Below are positions 54,927-64,000 of a stretch of DNA of 64,000 nt, piece after piece (positions within the stretch are counted from its first letter, which is position 1; each line of letters begins with the position of its first letter). The translations under genes were made by a program, and so were the position numbers. The notes under the pieces were generated by a model, which did no database searches, had not been told where the DNA came from, and saw only the letters and a program-made list of their open reading frames with translations. The DNA comes from Buchnera aphidicola (Aphis helianthi). GTDB lineage: Bacteria; Pseudomonadota; Gammaproteobacteria; Enterobacterales; Enterobacteriaceae. The stretch lies in the NCBI RefSeq assembly GCF_005083845.1, contig NZ_CP034894.1, positions 496,001 to 560,000 of the forward strand. Direction: 5' to 3'.

Positions 54927-55631
54927 CTACTTTCGATTTTTACGATGTTGCTTTTTCGATTGAATAGATGGTTTTTGTTCTAATTTTTCAATAGCTGACA
55001 TACCACCTAGTATTTCACCTTTAAAAATCCAAACTTTTACACCTATTACACCATATGTTGTATGAGCTTCTGAAATACTATAATCAATATTTGCACGCAG
55101 AGTATGTAGTGGTACTCTTCCTTCTCTATACCATTCTCTACGAGCTATTTCAGCACCACCTAATCTACCACTAACTTCTACTTTAATACCTTTTGCTCCC
55201 TGTCTCATTGCATTTTGAACAGATCTTTTCATAGCTCTTCTAAACATAACTCTTCGTTCTAATTGAGAAGTAATGCTTTCTGAAACTAATTTCGCATCTA
55301 ATTCAGGTTTTCTAACTTCAGAAATATTTATCTGAGCTGGTACACCAGTTATTTTTGCAACAACAACTCTTAATTTTTCAACATCCTCGCCTTTTTTACC
55401 TATTACAATACCTGGTCTAGCCGTATAGATAGTAACACGAATACTTTTAGCAGGTCTTTCAATGATAATACGGGATACTGAAGCTTTTATTAATTCTTTC
55501 ATTAAAAATTGACGAACTTTGTAATCACTATCTAAATGATCTGCAAACTCTTTAGTATTCGAAAACCATACAGAGTTCCATTTTTTGATTATACCCAATC
55601 GCATACCATTAGGATGGACTTTTTGACCCAT
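54927..55631 (-). CDS. rpsC: 30S ribosomal protein S3
   Basis: S3 forms the mRNA entry. The 234 residues (E. coli 233) start [20 protein letters not shown]; the KH-domain GxxG is in [14 protein letters not shown], and [19 protein letters not shown] is conserved. The lysine-rich tail KKQHRKNRK is an addition typical of this genome. Confidence 0.97.
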   Translation of the reverse strand: MGQKVHPNGMRLGIIKKWNSVWFSNTKEFADHLDSDYKVRQFLMKELIKASVSRIIIERPAKSIRVTIYTARPGIVIGKKGEDVEKLRVVVAKITGVPAQINISEVRKPELDAKLVSESITSQLERRVMFRRAMKRSVQNAMRQGAKGIKVEVSGRLGGAEIARREWYREGRVPLHTLRANIDYSISEAHTTYGVIGVKVWIFKGEILGGMSAIEKLEQKPSIQSKKQHRKNRK

Positions 55632-55649
55632 TACTCATTCTCCAACAAA

Positions 55650-55982
55650 TTAACAATCAGCAACAATCACAGTAATATGACTAGTACGTTTTAAAATACG
55701 ATCTGCTCGTCCTTTAGCACGAGGCATCATTCTTTTCATTGTAGAACCTTCATCAACAAATATATTTTTAATTCTTAATTTATCTATATCAACACCATCA
55801 TTGTGTTCTGCATTTGCTATAGCTGATTCTAATACTTTTTTAACTAAAATTGCTGCTTTTTTATTATTAAAATTTAATATGTTTAATGCTTTTGGTACTT
55901 TTTTACCACGAATTAAATCTGCTATTAATCGAATTTTTTGAGCAGAAGATCGAGCTTTTCGATATTGAGCTAAAGTTTCCAT
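55650..55982 (-). CDS. rplV: 50S ribosomal protein L22
   Basis: L22 lines the exit tunnel constriction. The 110 residues equal E. coli, starting [19 protein letters not shown]; the tunnel hairpin lies in [20 protein letters not shown]. It lies 15 bases after rpsS. Confidence 0.97.
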   Translation of the reverse strand: METLAQYRKARSSAQKIRLIADLIRGKKVPKALNILNFNNKKAAILVKKVLESAIANAEHNDGVDIDKLRIKNIFVDEGSTMKRMMPRAKGRADRILKRTSHITVIVADC

Positions 55983-55997
55983 TTATCCCTCTTTTTT

Positions 55998-56276
55998 CTA
56001 ACGTTTTTTTACTTTTTTATCTGCAGTATGTCCTCTATAGGTACGAGTCAAAGAAAATTCGCCTAATTTATGTCCAACCATTTCTTCAGTAATAAAAATT
56101 GGAATATGATTGCGACCATTATGAACAGATATTGTCAAACCAACCATATTTGGAAATACTGTTGAACGTCTAGACCAAGTTTTTAAAGGTTTTTTATCAT
56201 TTAATTTTACAGCTTTTTCTACTTTTTTTAACAAACTAACATCAATAAAAGGACCTTTTTTCAAGGAACGTGGCAT
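55998..56276 (-). CDS. rpsS: 30S ribosomal protein S19
   Basis: S19 is in the 30S head with S13. The 92 residues equal E. coli: [39 protein letters not shown] in parts, and [19 protein letters not shown]. It is between rplB and rplV. Confidence 0.97.
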   Translation of the reverse strand: MPRSLKKGPFIDVSLLKKVEKAVKLNDKKPLKTWSRRSTVFPNMVGLTISVHNGRNHIPIFITEEMVGHKLGEFSLTRTYRGHTADKKVKKR

Positions 56277-56293
56277 AAAATGATTCTCTAAAG

Positions 56294-57115
56294 TTATTTA
56301 TGACGATGACGTAAAATAAATTTCTCAGTACGTTTATTTTTCCGGGTTTTTTTGCCCTTTGTTTGAACGCCCCAAGGAGTTACTGGATGCTTTCCAAAAT
56401 TTCTTCCTTCACCTCCACCATGAGGGTGATCTACTGGATTCATAGCAGTGCCTCGAACAGTTGGTCGAATTCCAATCCATCTCGAAGCACCTGCTTTACC
56501 TAAAACTTTTAACATATGTTCAGCATTTCCAACTTCACCAATTGTACCTCGACAATTAGACTCAGTTTTTCTCATTTCACCAGATCGTAATCGTAAAGTT
56601 GCATAATCTTTATCACGTGCTACTAGTTGAACGTAACTTCCTGCAGATCGTGCAATTTGACCTCCTTTTCCTGGTTTCATTTCTACATTATGGATAAGTG
56701 AACCAATAGGAATATTTTTAATCGGCAAAGTGTTACCTATCTTAATAGGAACGTTTAGTCCTGATATAATAATATCACCTATTTTTAAACCTTTAGGAGC
56801 TAAAATATAACTTCGTGTTCCATCTTTATATAATATTAAAGCAATATGAGAAGAACGATTTGGATCATATTCAAATCTTTCTATGACAGCATCTATATTA
56901 TCTTTATTTCTTTTAAAATCTATAATACGATATGCTCGTTTATGTCCTCCTCCAATATGTCGAGTCGTAATTCTTCCATTGTTATTACGTCCTCCAGTTT
57001 TGCTTTTTTTTGCAATAAGTGAAGAATATGGACTCCCCTTATACAAACTCTTATTGACAACTTTAATAACATGACGTCGACCGGGGGATGTCGGCTTACA
57101 TTTAACAATTGCCAT
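56294..57115 (-). CDS. rplB: 50S ribosomal protein L2
   Basis: L2 supports peptidyl-transferase function and subunit joining. The 273 residues equal E. coli. The essential C-terminal GVRPTVRG-like [20 protein letters not shown] with its conserved histidine is intact, as is [20 protein letters not shown]. Conservation is very high. Confidence 0.97.
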   Translation of the reverse strand: MAIVKCKPTSPGRRHVIKVVNKSLYKGSPYSSLIAKKSKTGGRNNNGRITTRHIGGGHKRAYRIIDFKRNKDNIDAVIERFEYDPNRSSHIALILYKDGTRSYILAPKGLKIGDIIISGLNVPIKIGNTLPIKNIPIGSLIHNVEMKPGKGGQIARSAGSYVQLVARDKDYATLRLRSGEMRKTESNCRGTIGEVGNAEHMLKVLGKAGASRWIGIRPTVRGTAMNPVDHPHGGGEGRNFGKHPVTPWGVQTKGKKTRKNKRTEKFILRHRHK

Positions 57116-57130
57116 TTTTATTTCCTCTGA

Positions 57131-57433
57131 CTACTCTATGTTACCCATAAAATCTAAATTTTGACCTTTTTTAACTGTAACGTATGCTTTTTTCCAATTG
57201 CTTCGGAAAACAATACGATTAGATTGACGCTTTTTTTTTCCTTTAATACATACTGTTTTTACACTATCTACTTGTATATTAAATAATTTTTGTATCGCAA
57301 ATTTAATTTCATATTTAGTAGAGCTTTTTAAAACTTTAAAAACAACAGTATTAAACTTTTCCATCAGTATAGATGATTTCTCGGACACATGTGGAGAGAG
57401 TAGTATTTGTAACAAACGCTCTTCAGAAATCAT
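57131..57433 (-). CDS. rplW: 50S ribosomal protein L23
   Basis: L23 is the exit-port docking site for trigger factor and SRP; both partners (tig, ffs) are in this window. The 100 residues equal E. coli, with [20 protein letters not shown] in parts. Its ATG overlaps the rplD stop by four bases (ATGA), indicating translational coupling. Confidence 0.96.
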   Translation of the reverse strand: MISEERLLQILLSPHVSEKSSILMEKFNTVVFKVLKSSTKYEIKFAIQKLFNIQVDSVKTVCIKGKKKRQSNRIVFRSNWKKAYVTVKKGQNLDFMGNIE

Positions 57434-58035
57434 GAAAGTATTTCCTCTATTTTTTTTAAAGCTTCAACAGTAATTAAAATATTCTCGAAAGCAATTAAAC
57501 TAACTGGATCTATAGAATATACATCTTTTACATCAACTGAATATAAATTTCTCGAAGCAAGAAATAAATTATTATCTAACTTATTAGTTATAATAAGAAC
57601 ATTTTTCAGATTTATTTTATTTAATTTTTCAACTAATAGTTTTGTTTTAGGTAAAATTAATGAAAAATCTTTAAAAATAATTAATCTTTTTTGGCGTATT
57701 AATTCAGAAAAAATACTTTTTAACGCGCCACGATACATTTTCTTATTAATTTTTTGAGAATGTTCTTGCGGTTTTGCAGCGAACGTGATTCCTCCAGAAC
57801 GCCAAATAGGGCTTCTAAAAGAACCTGCTCGAGCACGTCCGGTTCCTTTTTGACGCCATGGTTTTCTACCTGAACCAGAAACATCAGCACGACTTTTTTG
57901 TGCTCTCGTACCTTGACGAGTAGACGCTGAATAAGCAACAACCACTTGATGAATTAGAGCTTCATTAAAATCTCGAGCAAAAATAATTTCAGAAACACTA
58001 AGAAGGTTCTGCACGTCTTTAACTACTAATTCCAT
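57430..58035 (-). CDS. rplD: 50S ribosomal protein L4
   Basis: L4 lines the exit tunnel and in E. coli represses the S10 operon. ATG 58035 ([16 protein letters not shown]) with AAGGA upstream gives 201 residues, exactly E. coli; a TTG at 58056 lies within the rplC end. The loop [20 protein letters not shown] is conserved. Confidence 0.97.
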   Translation of the reverse strand: MELVVKDVQNLLSVSEIIFARDFNEALIHQVVVAYSASTRQGTRAQKSRADVSGSGRKPWRQKGTGRARAGSFRSPIWRSGGITFAAKPQEHSQKINKKMYRGALKSIFSELIRQKRLIIFKDFSLILPKTKLLVEKLNKINLKNVLIITNKLDNNLFLASRNLYSVDVKDVYSIDPVSLIAFENILITVEALKKIEEILS

Positions 58036-58052
58036 GCTTAATTCCTTATTCC

Positions 58053-58682
58053 TCAAATCTTAATAGCTGGTTTAACAATAAGATCACTACCTGTAGGTCC
58101 TGGGACAGAACCCTTTACTAAAAGTAAATTATGATTTTCATCAATACGTATTACATTTAAATTTTGTACTGTAACGCGTTTATTTCCTAATTGTCCTGCC
58201 ATTTTTTTTCCTTTAAATACTCTACCAGGAGTTTGATTTTGACCAATAGATCCTGGAACTCTATGAGATAAAGAGTTTCCATGTGTGGCATCTTGAGTAC
58301 GAAAATTCCAGCGTTTGACAGTACCAGAAAAACCTTTTCCTTTAGAAATACCTGTAATATCTACTTTTTTAATATTATTAAAAATATTAATTTTAAGACT
58401 TTGACCTAATTGAAAGTTTTCGTTAATATTTATTTTAAATTCCCATAAATTACGACCAGGAACTACACCTGCTTTTAAAAAATGACCTGATTGTGGTTTT
58501 TTAAGTCTATTTATTTTTTTTACACCTGTTGTAATTTGAATAGCAAGATATCCATCAGTTTTTATATCTTTTATTTGTGTTATTCGATTTTCTTTTAACT
58601 CAATTACAGTAACAGGAAGTGAGTTTCCTTCCTTAGTAAAAATACGAGTCATACCAAGTTTTTTACCAATTAAACCAATCAT
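58053..58682 (-). CDS. rplC: 50S ribosomal protein L3
   Basis: L3 initiates large-subunit assembly. The 209 residues equal E. coli: [36 protein letters not shown] and the loop [17 protein letters not shown] near the peptidyl-transferase centre, which carries the usually methylated glutamine. Second gene of the S10 operon. Confidence 0.97.
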   Translation of the reverse strand: MIGLIGKKLGMTRIFTKEGNSLPVTVIELKENRITQIKDIKTDGYLAIQITTGVKKINRLKKPQSGHFLKAGVVPGRNLWEFKININENFQLGQSLKINIFNNIKKVDITGISKGKGFSGTVKRWNFRTQDATHGNSLSHRVPGSIGQNQTPGRVFKGKKMAGQLGNKRVTVQNLNVIRIDENHNLLLVKGSVPGPTGSDLIVKPAIKI

Positions 58683-58708
58683 TTTAAAAACCTTATATTT
58701 CTATCTAA

Positions 58709-60499
<1,791 letters not shown>

Positions 60500-60518
60500 C
60501 TAGATATTTTATAAATAA

Positions 60519-62627
60519 TTATTTATTTTTTTTTTGAATAATAAGATCGGAAACGCTAGACGGTGCTTCTACATATTTTAAAAACTCCATAGAATAAGAA
60601 GCTCTGCCTTGAGTTTGAGATCGTAAATCAGTAGCATAACCAAACATTTCAGATAAAGGAACACAAGCCTGGATAATTTTTCCTATAGATAAATCTTTCA
60701 TACCGTCAATGATACCCCTACGACGATTTAAATCACCAATAACATCACCCATATAGTCATCTGGTGTTTCTACTTCAACTTTCATAATAGGTTCCAATAA
60801 AATTGGTCTTGCTTGTTTAAAACCATTTTTAAATGCTAAAGAAGCTGCAATCTTAAATGCCAATTCTGAAGAATCAACATCATGATAAGAACCAAAATAA
60901 AGACGAACTCCTATATCTACCACTGGATATCCTGCTAAAGGTCCATATTTTAGTTGCTCTTGAATACCTTTATCAATTGCTGAAATATATTCATTAGGTA
61001 TTACACCACCTTTAATATCATTAATAAATGAGTATCCAATACCTCCCGGTTCTAATGGAAATAGTTCAATGACAACATGACCATACTGTCCTCTACCACC
61101 AGACTGTTTAATATGTTTCCCTTCAATATCAGTAACTTTATTTAAAATAGTTTCACGATATGCTACTTGTGGTTTTCCAATATTAGCATCAACGCTAAAT
61201 TCTCGTTTCATTCGATCGACAATAATTTCTAAATGCAACTCACCCATACCAGAAATAATTGTTTGATTAGATTCTTGATCAGTATGAACTCTAAAAGAAG
61301 GATCTTCTTTAGCTAATCTACTTAATGCTAAACCCATTTTTTCTTGATCAGCTTTTGTTTTAGGTTCTACTGAAATAGATATTACTGGTTCTGGAAATTC
61401 CATGCGTTCTAATATAATAGGTTGATTTAAATCGCATAATGTATCTCCAGTCGTGACATCTTTTAAACCAATAGCTGCCGCTATATCACCTGCATATACT
61501 TCTTTAATTTCTTCTCTTTTATTTGCATGCATTTGCACAATTCTTCCAAATCTTTCACGTTGAGATTTGACAGAATTAAAAACAGTATCTCCTGACTTTA
61601 CTATTCCAGAATATACTCGGAAAAATGTTAAATTTCCTACGAATGGATCAGTCGCAATTTTAAATGCTAAAGCTGAAAATGGAGCATTATCATCTGAAGA
61701 TCTCAAAGCTGGGATATTCGTTCGGATATTTTCAATACCTTTTATATCTTGAATATCATTAGGAGCAGGCAGATATTCAACTATTGCATCTAATAATGCT
61801 TGTACTCCCTTATTTTTAAAGGCAGAACCACAAGTAATAAGCGTAATTTCATTATTTAAAGAACGTTTTCTTAATTCTGATTTTATTTCTTTTTCAGATA
61901 ATTCTATTCCATTTAAATATTTTTCCATAAGACTTTCATTAGATTCAACAGCTGATTCAATTAAATTTTGACGCCATTTTTCAGATAATTCAATCATATC
62001 TGAAGGAATATCTTTATAATTGAAAGTAATACCCTGGTCAAAATCTTGCCATTCAATTGCTTTCATTTTAATTAAATCTATTACACCTGTAAAATATTCT
62101 TCCGAGCCAATAGGTAATTGTAAAGGTACAGGATTCCCTCCTAATCGTGTTTTAATTTGTTTTACAGATTTTAAAAAATTTGCACCCATACGATCCATTT
62201 TGTTTATAAAAGCTATACGAGGTACGTTATACTTATTAGCTTGTCTCCATACAGTTTCAGATTGAGGTTGAACACCACCAACTGCACAGTAAACCATTAC
62301 TGCACCATCTAATACACGCATAGAACGTTCTACTTCTATAGTGAAATCTACGTGCCCAGGAGTATCAATAATATTAATTCTATGAGATTTAAATTGTTTA
62401 CCCATACCACTCCAAAAAGCTGTGGTAGCAGCAGATGTAATCGTAATACCTCTTTCTTGTTCTTGCTCCATCCAGTCCATTGTAGCTGCTCCGTCATGTA
62501 CTTCACCAATTTTATGATTGATTCCAGTATAAAAAAGAATTCTTTCCGTAGTAGTAGTTTTACCAGCATCTATGTGAGCACTAATTCCAATGTTTCGATA
62601 TCGAGAAATAGGTGTTGTACGAGACAT
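60519..62627 (-). CDS. fusA: Elongation factor G
   Basis: EF-G drives translocation and, with RRF, ribosome recycling. The 702 residues (E. coli 704) have G1 AHIDAGKT at 17-24, [16 protein letters not shown] and the five-domain architecture; domain IV includes [13 protein letters not shown]. It is between rpsG and tufA, as in E. coli. Confidence 0.98.
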   Translation of the reverse strand: MSRTTPISRYRNIGISAHIDAGKTTTTERILFYTGINHKIGEVHDGAATMDWMEQEQERGITITSAATTAFWSGMGKQFKSHRINIIDTPGHVDFTIEVERSMRVLDGAVMVYCAVGGVQPQSETVWRQANKYNVPRIAFINKMDRMGANFLKSVKQIKTRLGGNPVPLQLPIGSEEYFTGVIDLIKMKAIEWQDFDQGITFNYKDIPSDMIELSEKWRQNLIESAVESNESLMEKYLNGIELSEKEIKSELRKRSLNNEITLITCGSAFKNKGVQALLDAIVEYLPAPNDIQDIKGIENIRTNIPALRSSDDNAPFSALAFKIATDPFVGNLTFFRVYSGIVKSGDTVFNSVKSQRERFGRIVQMHANKREEIKEVYAGDIAAAIGLKDVTTGDTLCDLNQPIILERMEFPEPVISISVEPKTKADQEKMGLALSRLAKEDPSFRVHTDQESNQTIISGMGELHLEIIVDRMKREFSVDANIGKPQVAYRETILNKVTDIEGKHIKQSGGRGQYGHVVIELFPLEPGGIGYSFINDIKGGVIPNEYISAIDKGIQEQLKYGPLAGYPVVDIGVRLYFGSYHDVDSSELAFKIAASLAFKNGFKQARPILLEPIMKVEVETPDDYMGDVIGDLNRRRGIIDGMKDLSIGKIIQACVPLSEMFGYATDLRSQTQGRASYSMEFLKYVEAPSSVSDLIIQKKNK

Positions 62628-62721
62628 AATAAATTTTTACTTTTAGTTTTTTGAAAGTGATTATTATCAAGTAAAATTAAAATACTTGCTAAAATATAAA
62701 TTTTAAAAAATTTTTAAAACA

Positions 62722-63192
62722 TTACCAACGATAGTGAGCAAATGCTTTATTTGCTTCAGCCATACGATGAACTTCTTCCCTTTTTTTAACAGAAGCTCCT
62801 TTATTATCAAGTGCATCATATAATTCATGTGATAAACGCAAAGCCATAGATTTATCTGATCTTTTACGTGCTGAATCTATAATCCACCTCATAGCTAATG
62901 CATTTCGACGTATTGGACGTACTTCAACAGGAACTTGATATGTAGATCCACCAACACGACGTGATTTAACTTCTACAGTAGGACGAACATTTTCCAAAGC
63001 AATTTCAAATGCTTCTAATTCTTTTTTTTCTGTTCGTTTTGATAGATTTTTAAGAGCTGTATAAACAATTACTTCAGCAATAGATTTTTTTCCATCTACC
63101 ATTAAAATATTAATAAATTTAGCTAACAATTCTGAAGAAAATTTTGGATCCGGTAGAATTTTACGAGTAGTAATAATACGACGACGTGGCAT
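62722..63192 (-). CDS. rpsG: 30S ribosomal protein S7
   Basis: S7 nucleates the 30S head and in E. coli represses the str operon at the rpsL-rpsG junction. The 156 residues start [18 protein letters not shown], with [20 protein letters not shown] conserved and the C-terminal [12 protein letters not shown] intact. AAGGAG precedes the ATG; the junction with rpsL is only 41 bases, shorter than in E. coli. Confidence 0.97.
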   Translation of the reverse strand: MPRRRIITTRKILPDPKFSSELLAKFINILMVDGKKSIAEVIVYTALKNLSKRTEKKELEAFEIALENVRPTVEVKSRRVGGSTYQVPVEVRPIRRNALAMRWIIDSARKRSDKSMALRLSHELYDALDNKGASVKKREEVHRMAEANKAFAHYRW

Positions 63193-63233
63193 AAAAACTC
63201 CTTAATGTTTATATAATTCATGATATCAAGCAA

Positions 63234-63608
63234 TTAAACTTTTACTTTTTTTACGCCATATTTAGATCGGCTTTTTTTTCGATCTTTAACACCAGCACAG
63301 TCTAAAGAACCCCTAATAACATGATATCGAACCCCCGGTAAATCTTTAACTCTTCCACCACGTATTAAGATTACAGAATGCTCTTGTAAATTATGACCTT
63401 CTCCACCTATATATGCTGTTACCTCAAATCCATTAGTTAACCTGACTCGACATACCTTACGTAATGCTGAGTTAGGTTTTTTAGGAGTAGTTGTATAAAC
63501 ACGAGTACATACTCCTCTTTTTTGAGGGCTATTCGATAAAGCAGGTACATTAGTTTTAATTGCTTTTCGTAAACGAGGTTTTCGAACCAATTGATTAACT
63601 GTGGCCAT
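63234..63608 (-). CDS. rpsL: 30S ribosomal protein S12
   Basis: S12 monitors codon-anticodon pairing in the A site. The 124 residues equal E. coli. [20 protein letters not shown] holds the lysines tied to streptomycin response, both still lysine, and [16 protein letters not shown] is conserved. First gene of the str operon; an inverted repeat (63641-63666, arms AATTTCAAT and ATTGAAATT) lies in its leader. Confidence 0.97.
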   Translation of the reverse strand: MATVNQLVRKPRLRKAIKTNVPALSNSPQKRGVCTRVYTTTPKKPNSALRKVCRVRLTNGFEVTAYIGGEGHNLQEHSVILIRGGRVKDLPGVRYHVIRGSLDCAGVKDRKKSRSKYGVKKVKV

Positions 63609-63723
63609 ATAATTTCCTATTTATAATTAATTTTGTGATTAATTTCAATATAATAAAATTGAAATTATATTATAATGTAGAATTTTAAGACTGGATATAT
63701 AAATCAAAGTAACTAAGTATATT

Positions 63724-64000
63724 TTACCAAGTCATCTGTGTTTTATTTTTAAGTGTTAATGAAACGAAATGAATATAACTAATTAATATAAAATTAGTAG
63801 ATATATTATTTATAATGCCTCGAGCATAAACGTCTTCTTTTATTACATATAAGTTTGCTGATGAAAAAATAATAACATCTAAAAAAACACTATTAGTCAA
63901 AGCAATTAAAACACCATCTTGTAAAGCTAAAAAATCATCTTTTTTTCTTAGCATGCTGGTAAGAAGAGACATATTAGTTTTATAAGGAGATTGTATTAAA
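63724..64000 (-). CDS. tusB: TusB, tRNA 2-thiouridine relay subunit (partial at right edge)
   Basis: TusB (DsrH family) is part of the TusBCD sulfur-transfer complex that feeds TusE. Conserved features include [24 protein letters not shown] and the C-terminal KTQMTW (E. coli PSQMAW). An internal ATG at 63972 would give 82 residues, but the frame upstream still matches E. coli (LIQSPYKTN against LHRSPWLTD). So the gene runs off the edge, with about four residues missing. tusC should follow beyond the window. Confidence 0.88.
   Translation of the reverse strand, partial: LIQSPYKTNMSLLTSMLRKKDDFLALQDGVLIALTNSVFLDVIIFSSANLYVIKEDVYARGIINNISTNFILISYIHFVSLTLKNKTQMTW

Noticed and set aside
57720..57941. 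Minus-strand frame inside rplD
   Set aside because: Shadow frame of L4; no independent support.
63641..63666. Inverted repeat in the rpsL leader as a terminator for tusB
   Set aside because: The nine-base-pair A/T stem has no following T run on the minus strand, so I mention it only as a leader hairpin.

Overview
The window is a chromosome segment of an AT-rich, reduced gammaproteobacterial endosymbiont, almost certainly Buchnera aphidicola of an aphid. This rests on: proteins close to E. coli orthologues; E. coli gene order with many neighbours missing (amiC, pgpA, xseB, hupB, recR); very AT-rich spacers and lysine/asparagine/isoleucine-rich proteins; a tRNA-Glu-23S-5S operon with no 16S gene; ribD split in two; and no mobile DNA. 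The species or strain cannot be fixed from sequence alone.

Layout. Positions 1-4871 match the E. coli recB-recD-argA-tRNA(fMet)-mltA region. Positions 4883-13200 hold riboflavin genes (ribH, ribD1, ribD2), thiL, nusB, the isoprenoid genes dxs and ispA, the MFS transporter yajR, and tusE. Positions 12306-17005 are the cytochrome bo operon cyoABCDE (minus strand), with bolA divergent. Positions 17745-25637 carry the protein-quality genes tig, clpP, clpX, lon and ppiD. Positions 25705-34589 carry queC, the ABC exporter mdlA-mdlB, 4.5S RNA, dnaX, ybaB, htpG, adk and tRNA-Arg(UCU). Positions 34718-37829 carry folD, cysS, ybeD and a cold-shock gene.

Positions 38091-41544 are the rRNA unit on the minus strand: promoter, tRNA-Glu(UUC), boxA, 23S, 5S, terminator. 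Then come aroE, tsaC and smg (minus) and def-fmt (plus). From 45352 to the right edge runs the minus-strand alpha, spc, S10 and str ribosomal-protein cluster, in E. coli order (rplQ, rpoA, rpsD, rpsK, rpsM, rpmJ, secY ... rpsJ, tufA, fusA, rpsG, rpsL), ending in a tusB cut by the window edge.

The genes form a lean housekeeping set: translation, aerobic respiration, folding and proteolysis, tRNA modification (tusE/tusB, queC, tsaC), formyl-Met handling (fMet tRNA, fmt, def, folD), and steps relevant to host nutrition (argA, aroE, riboflavin genes). I found no clear undescribed multi-gene system. The best leads are small: the in-frame TGA that splits ribD, an unusually conserved lon leader, the re-promoted 23S unit that keeps boxA, a DnaX cut to its clamp-loader core, a trigger factor with an eroded PPIase domain, and several palindromes in control regions.
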